NCBI RefSeq assembly: GCF_000021305.1
Contig: NC_011772.1
Coordinates: forward strand, 1,464,001 to 1,528,000
Direction: 5' to 3'
DNA from: Bacillus cereus G9842
GTDB taxonomy: Bacteria; Bacillota; Bacilli; Bacillales; Bacillaceae_G
Length of the DNA stretch: 64,000 nucleotides
The position numbers and the translations under genes were made by a program. The notes under the pieces were generated by a model. The model saw only the letters and a program-made list of their open reading frames with translations, was not told the origin of the DNA and made no database searches. Of the stretch, positions 51,635 to 63,600 are shown piece by piece (position 1 is the stretch's first letter; each line of letters starts with the position of its first letter).

Positions 51635-54600
51635 TTAATTCCACCAAATCCAAGTCCAAAGGTAATTTCTTGCATTTTGGGGAGTAATCCGTATGAAGCG
51701 TTCACCGTCAAAGAAGCAATTTAAATTTGGAAGTGTTTCGTCTGGATTTTCTGGAACAAAGGTGACGATGTTTTCGTTGCTTGTAACGGTTACTGTAATT
51801 GGTGGATCGGTAGGCGAGACTTGAAGTTGTAACGAAATATTGGCCGTATTTTTAAATTGATTATTAATAGGTGGACTTATTACTTGTACGGTGAATAACA
51901 CGATAATTGTTTCAGTTGGCTCTAAATTAGTGGCAACTAGGAAACCGATATTTGGGTTCGCTAGTGGAGAGCGTTCACCGTTAATAAAGACAGTGCCGTT
52001 TATAAATTGTAAACCTGCTGGAATGGTATCTTGTAAAGAAATATTTGAGAGTGAAATTTCGGAAGTATTTGTAATACGCACCGTGTAATCAAAGTATTGG
52101 TTTAAATAAGCGGAGCTGACGGAAGCGTTTTTCGTGACTGTTGCAGTTACAAATTGAACTGGTATACGAACAATATTTGAATTAACAATGAAAGTAATAA
52201 TTGGATCCTGTGGTGTCAATTGAAAAGCAGCGGTAACTGTTGCAGAATTTATAATTGTACTGTTTGAAGGAATAGAAGTTACGAGAACTTGAAATGTTAT
52301 AGTTGCTACTGTATCTGCAGATAAAGAACCAATATTAATACCAGTGTCTGGACGAACATTTTGAACCGAAGTACCGTTAATTGTTACGCTATTTTCTATA
52401 AATGTTGTACCAGCTGGAATGCTGTCTATAACAGAAGTACTGATTGTCGGAATGGGGGAGTGATTAAATACCGCTAATGTGAATGTAATGATATCTCCTA
52501 TAACGACAATAGATTTGTCAGTTGTTTTTTCAATGCGAACCATCGGATCAATGACTGTCGTTGTAACGGTATTTGTTTGTTTTGTAATTGTAATAGGTGG
52601 TTTTGTTGGATCAATGATAACGGTATAGGAAACAGAAGCATCATTATTAATTGTAGATTGAAGAGTAGAAGAAGATATTGTCACTTGGAACGTAATAATA
52701 ACAGATTCATTAGGAGCAAGATTTCCTAACGTAATACCATTTTCAGGATTTTCATTAGGCTGATTGATTCCGTTAATCGTAACACTATCAGCAACAAAAG
52801 TCGTATCTATTGGTACGGTGTCTATGGCAAGAAGGTCTTCAATCGTTACATTACCGCTATTCGTAATCGTAATTGTATACGTTAAAGTTTGACCAGGTAA
52901 GGCATTCGTTACATCAACAGATTTTATGGCAATGACATTATCATTTTGGACAGTAGTTGTGACGGTATTTGTTGTAGTCGTATTTGTAACGGGTACGTTA
53001 TTTGGGTTGACTATATAGTTAAAAGTAGTAATTGCGTTGTTGTTTAGTTCATTTGGTGTTGGAATAGAAGTCACAGTTACTTGGAATGAAACGATAGCAT
53101 CTCCACCAACAATTATAGTGCCAATTGGTATGCCGCTTACTGGATTCACTCCTGGAAGAGCTTCTCCGTTTACAATGACGCTATTTTCTATAAACGTAGT
53201 ACCTTGAGGAATAATATCTTGAATGTTTACATCATTTGTTGCAACATTACCGGTTTGATTTAGTGTAATCGTATACGTTAACGTATCACCAACCGTTGCA
53301 AATGCAAGGTCAACAGCCTTATTACTATTCAAATTCGCGTGATTAATTTCTGTTGCGGCAGCTGATGAAATAATAGTTTCGGTAATAGGTGGTCGATCTG
53401 GTACCGTGTATTCATATTCAATTGTACTCGTGTTAGAGATTGGATTTGTTTGTGGAATCGAAGTAACCCGTACTTGGAATAGAATAGTTGCTGTCGTATT
53501 AGGCGGAATGTTATCAATTTGTATACCGTTAAGAGGGTTGTCATTTGGCCGAGCATTGCCGTTCACGATAACACTATTCTCTATAAAGCTCGTATTTGCT
53601 GGGATGATATCTGTAACAATAATGTTTTCGACTTGTATATTTCCGTTATTTATGATGGAAATTGTATAAGGGATGATAGTTTGTAAGTCAGCATATTGGA
53701 TAGGCGTTGTTTTTGTCGCAATTACATTAGCAGAAATAAATTCAGTGAAGGTAATATTGCTAGTCGATATTTGTTCTTCCGCGTTTATTGTATAACGAGA
53801 AGTTGATTGATTTTGAACATGGCCGCTAGCAGGAAGAGCTACGACGGTAACAGAAAATGTGACTGGGATAGAAGTGTTAGGAGTAATCGTTCCTACAAGT
53901 ATACCTGCACTTGGATTGGCGTTAAGCTGAGGAATGTTATTTACTAAAACGCTACCGTCAATAAAAGTTGTTCCATCAGGTATATTGTCTGTAAATACAA
54001 CAGCAGTGGCATCCGTATTCCCTGTATTCGTTAAAGTTGTTGTATAAGTTAAAATGTCACCAATTGTTACAGAGGTCAAATCAACAGTTTTAAGTGAAAC
54101 GATATCAGCATCATTAATTTGAACGAAAGTAGTATTGGAAGTAGTAGATTTTTGAATTGGTGCAAAGTCAGGATTGAAAATAAAGTCGTAGACGATGTTT
54201 GCAGTATTAGGTGCTGGATTTACAACAGGTAAATTCGTAACGGAAACTTGGAATGTTATTGTAGCTATTTGACCTGCTGCGACATTAGGAATGGAAAAGC
54301 CGATATTCGGATCTGCTGCAGGAAGTACAGTATTGTTAACTATTACACTTCCTGGAATAAATACTGTTCCATCCGCTATAGTATCTGTAAAAAAGATGGA
54401 GTTAGTTGTAGTCGATCCGTTATTTTGAATGAATACTGTATATTCAATGGTTTCATCAATGTTAGCTAATACAGTATTAGCGGATTTTGTAGCAATAAGA
54501 ATAGCATCAATAAATTGTATATTTGTACTATTGGAAGATGTCGTTTCTGAAATTGGTGGTGCGCTTGGGTCTGGTTCATACTCATAGTGAATGACTGCGA

Positions 54601-57600
54601 TATTATTAATGTTATTTTGTGGCGGTATAGAGACTACGCTTACTTGAAAAGTAACAATAATTGTATTATTTGGAAGGATAATATCAAGGTTGATACCGGT
54701 AATTGGATTTTCATTAGGTCTCGGTATGCCATCTACAAGAATGCTATTTAGAACGAATGTGGTCCCAGCTGCAATTGCGTCAATTAGGAGAGTATTTGTA
54801 ATAGGTACTGTACCGGCGTTTGTAACTGCGACTGTATATGTGATGATTTGACCAATGCGTGTAATGGATCTATTGGCGGATTTACTGGCACTAACATTTG
54901 CCGTCCGCACTTCAGTATTTACTGCATTTGATAACGATCTACGCTGAATAATTGGAGAACTAGGGTCAATTTGGTATTCGTACGAAGTGTCTGAAATATT
55001 AATGACTGTATTGCCCTCTGGTATATTTGTAAGTTGTACTTGGAATGAAATAGTGACTGTTTCATTTGGTTGTATCGTGCCGAGAGTTACTCCGTTTTCA
55101 GGATTAGCGCCAGGCTGAATTACATTATTTATTGCTAAGCTATCTTCAATGAATATAGTACCTTCTGGAATGTTATCAATGAAAACGGTATTGTTAGCTG
55201 GAACGCTTCCTATATTTTGAAGTGTATTTGTGTAGGTAATAATTTGCCCGATTGATACGAAAGTTACATCCGCACTTTTAACAGAAATAATATTTGCATT
55301 TTGAAGTGATGTTGTAACGATATTAGAATTTGCAGAACGATTTACTGGTGGGGCTGCAGGAATACTTACATATTGGTAAGTTGCTGAAGATTGATTTACA
55401 ATTTCGGTTTCAGTAGGTGGATTATTTGTTTGCACTTGAAATAGTATCGTTTTGGAACTGTTTGCTGGAATTGTTCCAATCGGTATTCCGTTTTCTGGAT
55501 TTACACCTGGCTGAAGGATACCGTTAATTGTGACACTATCGGGAACGAATGTAGTCCCAGCTGGAATAGAATCTGTGAAATTAATATTTATTGCGTCAAC
55601 ATTGCCGATATTTTTTACTTCAGAAATATAAAGTATAGTTCCGCCAATATCAACAGTTGTTGGATTGGATGTTTTTGTAATTGTCAATTGTGCTTGCACG
55701 AAATTTGTAATGACGATATTACTAGTAGATGTTTCAGTAATAGGCGGTTGCCCTGGGTCTGGCTGAATTGTATAAGTTGTGTTGGATTGATTTGTAATTG
55801 ATTCTTGCGAGAATGAATCGTTAATAAGAATTTGGAACGAAATAAGGTGCGTAGCGTTTGCAGCTAGGTTAGGCAAAGTAACACCTACATTAGGATTGGC
55901 ATCAAGTATAGCTGTTCCGTTAAGTGTAAAACTATTTTCTACAAAGGTAGTCCCTTGAGGGATAGTGTCTGAAAATGTGAGATTCGTAGTTGGGATATTT
56001 CCTGTATTTTCTAATGTTATTGTATAAGTCAAAATATCACCTGTTGTTGCTTGTTGTGCATTGACTGCTTTTAAAGAAAGGATAGTCGCATCCGAAATTT
56101 GTGTGAAAGCTGGATTCGAAGTAATTGTTCGAGAGATGATAGGAGCAGTTGGATCGGCGATAAAAGTATAGTCAATACGGGCTGTATTAGAAATTGGGTT
56201 CACGCTTGGAATAGATTGAACGATAACCTGGAATGTTACAGTGACGATTTCTGACGGTGCGATGGGGTTTAATGGTATTCCTACGTTAGGGTCGGCACCT
56301 GGAACGGAAACACTATTAATAGTTACGCTATTCGGAATAAATGCAGTTCCTTCTGGGACCAAATCTGTTAAAGTAACTGTATTTGCAGTAGTATTTCCGT
56401 TGTTTTGAACGACTACTGTGTAAGTGATTGTACCGTCAGTAGATTGTACGAGAGAATCTGTACTTTTAATTGCGGATAACGATGCATCAACAACAGCTGT
56501 ATTAACCGTATTAGACGAGGATGTTGCTGTAACAGGAGGTTGACTTGGATCGACAATATACGTGTAACTTGTAAGTGCTTGATTTATAATCGCTCCTTGC
56601 GGTGGAATAGAACTTGCAAGAAATTGGAACGTAATAGTAGCGGAATCACCTGGTGCGATAATACCAACTGGAATACCAAGAGTTGGACTTGCATCTGGAA
56701 GTGAAATCCCGTTGAGCGTAACACTATTTGGAACAAATAATGCTCCTTCAGGAACTCCGTTAATGAGTAATACAGAGTTTGCAGGGAAGTTTCCAGTATT
56801 CGTTAATGTTGCTGTATACGTAATTACATCTCCGATAGATACGATTGTTCGATTTGCTTGTAAAACAGTTGTAACAGTCGCGTTATTAATTTGTGTTGAA
56901 GCGCTATTAGAATTTATCGTACTTGTAACAGGAGGAGAGGCTGGATCAACGATGAATGCGTATTGAATAGATGCTACGTTTGTAATCGGATTTGAAGGTG
57001 GGGTTGATGTAACAATGACTTGGAAAGTAACGGTTAAGGAACTACCCGCGTTAACTGTTCCGATATTAACTCCGTTATTTGGATTTGCGCCTGGAAGGCT
57101 ACTTCCATTTACAGTAAAACTATTTTCAACAAAGGTTGTTCCTGCTGGAACCATGTCTGAGAAATTTACATTCGTAGCGTTTGTATTGCCATTATTTTGA
57201 ATCAAAACTGTATAAGTGATTGTATCTCCAATATTTGCAAAGGCTGTATTAGTAGTTTTTACAGCTGAAAGTATTGCTGAATTAATAGAGGTAACGAAGA
57301 CGTTCGTTTCCACATTGCCAGGTTGAGCCTGTAATGCATTGCCTACGTTATATTGGAAGTTAACAAATCCTAAGTTTTGGAGTTCAGGTGTGAGCGTTGT
57401 TGGGTTGCTTACAATTTGAACTTGGAATACGATTGTTACGATTTGATTTGGAGTTATTGTATTTATGCCAACGCCGTCAATGATAGAAGCGGATGTTAAT
57501 GGAGTTCCATCAACAACAACTGATCCTGCAACAAATTGTGTCCACGATGGTATAGGGTCTGAGAATACAACATTGTTAGCTGGGATATTTCCTGTATTCG

Positions 57601-60600
57601 TAATAGTTGTTGTATACGTAATCGTATCACCAATCGTTGCAAATGCTTTATCTCCTATTTTAATCGTATTTAAAATAGCACTTTCAATTTGTGTTGAAAC
57701 GCTATTAGAAGTAATGTTTTTTGAAACTGGAGGATTAGCTGGATTAACGATATATTGAAAGCTAACGCTAGCTTGATTAGTAATTGGATTTATAGGCGGA
57801 ATTTCATTGGCATTAATATGGAATGCTACGATGACAGATTCGTTTGGCGCAATATCACCAATTGGAACGCCTGTAATGATATTTGCATTTGGGATGCTAG
57901 TTCCGTTCAGTGTAAAACTATTCGGTTCAAAGGAAGTTCCGTCTGGAATAAGGTCGGTAAAAATAACATTCGTCGCACTAACATTTCCGCTATTTGTAAT
58001 TGTAACGGTGTAGGTAATATCCTGCCCGATATCTACCGTAGATACATTTGAATTTTTTTGTGCAGTAAGGGTAGCGCTATTAATTTGTGTTGTCGTTGTA
58101 TTAGATTGATTGGAAGTTGTAATAGGTGGCTGGCTAGGATCAACGACATAATGATATGTGATAGAAGCAGAGTTAGAAATGGGATTAAGTGTTGGAAGTG
58201 TAATAACAGTTGCTTGGAATGTAACGATTGCCGTATTACCACCATTAATGGAACCAATATTTACACCAGTAGATAAATCAGCGTTTGGAATGGTTTGCCC
58301 ATTAACTGTGAAACTATTTGGAACGAAACTTAAATTACTATCAAGAATGTCAATAATAGTTACATCAGTTGCAGTCACATTCCCGGTATTAGGGAGGTTA
58401 AGTGTAAATGTTATTGTATTACCAACATCCGCGAAAGTAAGATCTGCTGTTTTTGTGCTAATAATAGTTGCGTTGTTTATTTGAAGGAGTGTAGTGTTGG
58501 AAGTAGCTGTACTCGATACTGGCGGATTACCTGGATCAACAGTAAACTCATACGTCGTTGATGCTGTATTTGGTGCTGGGTTACTAGGAGGAATACTGTT
58601 CACTGTCACTTGAAAGACGATACTATATATTTCATTTGGTGGAAGTGTTGCAAGTAATACACCTGTATTTGGATTCGCGTTAGGTTGTAAAACGCCATTG
58701 ACAGTTAATGTGTTAGGAACAAATGTGAGTCCACTTGGTAATACATCTGTGAAAACAATGTTAGTTGCATCGGTATTTCCTACATTGGTAATAGAAGTAG
58801 TATAAAAAGCAGTTTGCCCGATATCTGCAAAGGATACACTTTCATTTTTCGTCATGGATAATATGGCTTCTTTAATTTGCGTTGAAACAGGATTGCTAAT
58901 TGAAGTTTCTGCATCAGGTGGTGAGACTAATTGGTACGATGTTGATGAGAAATTTACAATGGGGTTTTCCGTTGGTAATGACGTTACAGTAACTTGGAAC
59001 GAAACGGTTACTGTAGTCCCGGCTGTTATAGTCCCAATATTCACACCATTCGATGGATCCGCATCACTTTGAGGAACCCCATTAATAGAGAATGTGTTTG
59101 CAATAAAAGTAGTTCCGCTCGGCATTGTATCTGTAAATATAACATTTTGTGCGGATGAGTTTCCATTGTTTGTTAAAGCGACAGTATAAGTGAGTGTGTC
59201 TCCAATACGACTAAAGGATTTATCGACTTGTTTTAATGAAAGAATGGTAGCTGTATTAATCGTAGTGAACACTGTGTTTGAAGTAACATTTCTTGAAACA
59301 ATAGGGGCATTTGGATCAGCGATAAATGTGTAAGAAGCACTAGCGGAATTGGCAATAGGATTTTGAACAGGTGTAGAAGTAGCGGTAACTTGAAATGCTA
59401 TAGATATTGAGCTGTTAGGAGCAATTGCTCCAATCGTTATACCTGTATTAGGATTAAGACCAATTTGCGTGATGCCATCTATTGTAACGCTATCAGTAAT
59501 AAACGTTGTACCATCTGGTATAAGGTCGGTGAAAGTAATATTCGTTGCATTTGTATTACCATTATTCGTTAAAATTGTCGTATAGGTAATGGTATCACCT
59601 AGCGTTACAATTGTTTGATCAACTGATTTAATCATCATTATCATAGCATCTAATACAGGGTTTGTAACAATGTTTGTTGAAGTAGAAGTAGTAGCAGGAG
59701 TTCCGTTTGGATCAACAGTATAAGAATATAAAATTGTATCGTTACCCATAATTGAGCTTGAAGGGGGAACAGAAATCACATTTACTTGGAAAGTAACAGT
59801 TACTGTTTCACCAGGAGCGATATTTGGTATATTTACTCCGAGTGCTGGCTGTGCACCAAGCTGCTGGATGCCATTTATAGTGACCGAATCTGGTACAAAA
59901 GTAGTACTAGGAGGAATCGCACTTGTAAAAGTTATATTTGTAGCTGGTGTATTTCCTGTATTCGTAATAGTCGTTGTATACGTAAGTGTATCCCCGACGG
60001 AAATAATAGATTTATCAACACTTTTTGTTGTAGTTAATACTGCGCTATTAATGGTCGTTGAAACTGTATTAGATACAGCTGTTTGTAATGCAGAAGGTTG
60101 GCTAGGATCAATCACATGTTCAAATTGTATGGAACTAAAATTAGAGATAGGATTTATACTTGGAATGTTTGTAACAAGTACGTTGAGAGAAATAACGGCC
60201 GTTCCATTTGGGTTTATATTTCCAATCTGTATCCCGCTAGCTGGATTTCCGATTTGCTGTGTACCAGAATCGTTTGTAAGAGTGCCAGATATGAATGTCG
60301 TTCCGTCAGGTAAAATATCTGTGAAAATTATATTTTGTGAAGTGACATTTCCAGGGTTACTTAATGTAATTGTATAAGAAATTGTATCGCCAATCGTTGC
60401 GAAAGTTTTATCTACAGATTTGATTGCCACAATTTCTCCGGAATTTATTTGTGTCGCAACGGGATTGGATGTCGTACTTCTTGAAACGAGTGGTAAATTA
60501 GGTCCTGTAATAAATTGATAGTCAATGGAGGCACTATTTACAACCGGTGAGTTTGGTCCACCAGGTCCAATTGTGAAAATTGGATTTGGAATACTAACTA

Positions 60601-63600
60601 CTTGAACGCGGAAGGTGACGTTTGTAAAATCTCCTGCAATAATATCCCCAATTGGTATTCCATTCGCTGGATTTACCCCAGGCAATAAAACTCCGCCGAC
60701 TCGAACGCTATCTTCTATAAATATTGTGTTATTTGGAATAGGATCTGTAAAAATGATATTCGTAGCAGTTGTGTTCCCTACATTTTCTAATAAAACTGTA
60801 TACGTTAAAAATGAATTTCCAGGTGCTACGTCAGAAAATAGTCGATCCACACTTTTCGTTGCTTGAATAATTGCTTCATTAATTTGAACTAAAGTTGGAT
60901 TACTTGTAGCTGTTTCTGTCATCGGTGGCTGGGTAGGGTCAACAATGATCAAGTATGTCGTACTGGATTGGTTCAAAGTTGGATTTGTAGCTGGTATTGA
61001 GCCAACGATAGCTTGAAAGCTAATTGTTGTCGTTCCTCCAACTGGAATTGAGTCTAAAGAGATCCCGCTATCTGGTCTAAATCCAAGTTGTGGGATGGTA
61101 TTAATTTGTACGCTATCAGGAACGAATGAAAGTTCAGGTGGTAATATATCGATAAAAACAGGTGTGTTTGCGGTAGTATTTCCGCTATTAGTGAGAGTAG
61201 TTGTATACGTAATTGTATCGCCAACAGCGGCAAATGCACTGCTCGCAGTTTTCGTTGCGATAACGGAAGCTGAATTTACTTGCGTAAAAGTTGTATTGGA
61301 TTGAACTGTTCGTGAAACAGGCGGTTCATTTATATCAACAATAAAGCTATATTGAAGCGATGATTTGTTCGGAATTGGATTAGGGTTTGGAAGCGTTGTG
61401 ATGTTTACTTGGAAACTGAGTGTAACCGATGCATTTGAATTTAAGTTACCAATATTGATACCGTTTTGTGGATTTGCATTCGGGACGGTTACACCATTTA
61501 TCTTAAAGCTATTTGGGACAAGGGTAGTACCGTTTGGAATTGTATCTGTAAAAACAATGTTGTTCGCAGTAGTATTTCCTGTGTTTGTAACAGATGAAGT
61601 GAATGTAATTGTATCACCAATCGTAGCGAAAGTTGTACTAGCACTTTTATTTATTACTAAAGTAGCGTCAATAATCGGTGTAACTGTTGTGTTTGTAACG
61701 GTACTACCAATAGCTGGCGTTTCAGCTGGATTCACTGCATATTCGTAGTTTACAAGAGCATTATTCGTTAAAGTTCCACTAGGTGGAATAGCCAGAATTT
61801 TCACTTGGAATGTAATGAAAGTAGTGTTTCCTGGTGAAATATCGTCTAAATGAATCCCTAATGAAGGATCTAATCCAGGTTGGGAAACGTTATTTATTGT
61901 AACGGAATTTGGGATGAAGGATGCACCTGGTCCAAGCCCATCTGTTAAAACTGTAGCGCTAGCAGGGATATTTCCTGTGTTCGTAACTGCAATTGTATAA
62001 GTAACGATATCTCCAATTGCAGCATTCGGTGTGTTCACTGATTTTGTAGCGATAATCGTGGCATTATTGATTTGAGTTGTTATTACGTTACTCAGCGCAT
62101 TAGCGGATGCTGGAGGTAAGTTAGGATCTATGACATACTGATACGTTGTATTACTTTGGTTCGGGATTGGATTCGGGTTCGGGATAGAATTTACTTGTAC
62201 TTGGAACGAGATGAGTGTATTTGCATTCGGATTTATTGGGTCGATTGCAATTCCGCTTGCTGGATTGACATTAGGCAGTGTATTCCCGTTTACAGAAACA
62301 CTATTAGGAATGAACGATGTCCCGTTTGGAATTACATCTGTAAATATTACATTTGATGCAAGTGTATTCCCGTTATTCGTTAAAGTAGTCGTGTACGTAA
62401 TAATATCATTTACGTTAGCAAACTGTTTATCTGCCGATTTAGTAGCGGCAATTGAGGCGTTATTAATAGTTGTCTGTACAGTGTTAGAAGCAACCATCTG
62501 CATCACAGCGGGTTTGGATGGATCATACGTATATTGGAATGTTGTGCCTGATTGATTTGTAATCGGATTTACAGCAGGGATAGTTGGTACAAAAACTTGG
62601 AATGCAACGGTGCGTGATGAATTTGCTCCTATCATACCAATCGAAATGCCGTTAGCAGGATTTGCATTAGCTATAGGGACATTATTAATCGTTACAGTAT
62701 TAGGAATGAAGAGGGTACCCGCTGGAATGATATCTGTAAACGTTACATTAGCAGCAGGGATATTCCCGTTATTTGTTAAAATAGTCGCATATAATATGAT
62801 ATCACCGACATTAGCGAAGTTTGTGCTTGTTAGCTTTGTAGCAATGATATTAGCAGTATTAATTTGTGTAGTTACTATATTGCTAGCAGCGTTTCTAACA
62901 AGAGCAGGTAAATTTGGATCAGCGATAAAGCTATATTGAAGTGAAGCGCTGTTTTGAATTGGGTTTGGTGAAGGTAGCCCATTTGCACTTATTTGAAAAA
63001 CAATCGTTGTAAAACCACCCGAAGGAATGGAGCCGACTTGAAGACCGGTACTGGGATCTGCACCTAGTTGTAAAGCACCACCTATAAAAATACTATTTGG
63101 TACGATAGTGGTGCCATTAGGGATTATATCAGTAACAATAACATTATTTGCTGTAGTATTGCCAAGATTAGCTAAAGAAATTGTATATGTGATTGGTTGC
63201 CCGACATCGGCGATAGTTAAATCTACTTCTTTGACAATAACTACATTAGCTAAATTAATTTGTGTACTTACAGTGTTACTTACAGATATTTCTATAGTTG
63301 GTGGATCTCCCGGATTTAGAATAAAACTATACTGTGTACTAGATGAATTTATCGTTGGGTTTTGTGTTGGTAAAGAGGTGACGGTTACTTGATAAGAGAC
63401 GGTAAGTGAGCCGTTAGCAGGAATGGAAGATAGTGGAACACCTATATTTGGATCTGCGTTATTTTGGAGTACACCATTAATAAGAAAAGTGTTTGGAATA
63501 AAGGTAGTACCGTCTGGATTTGTATCTACGAAAGTAGGACTATCAGCAGAAACACTTCCTGCATTCGTCAAAGTAACAGTATAAGTTAATATATCCCCTA

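Noticed and set aside
52000..63400. Many plus-strand frames of 60-170 codons in the giant repeat gene
   Set aside because: They recur with the repeat period, lack ribosome sites and follow from the codon pattern of the minus-strand DUF11 units.
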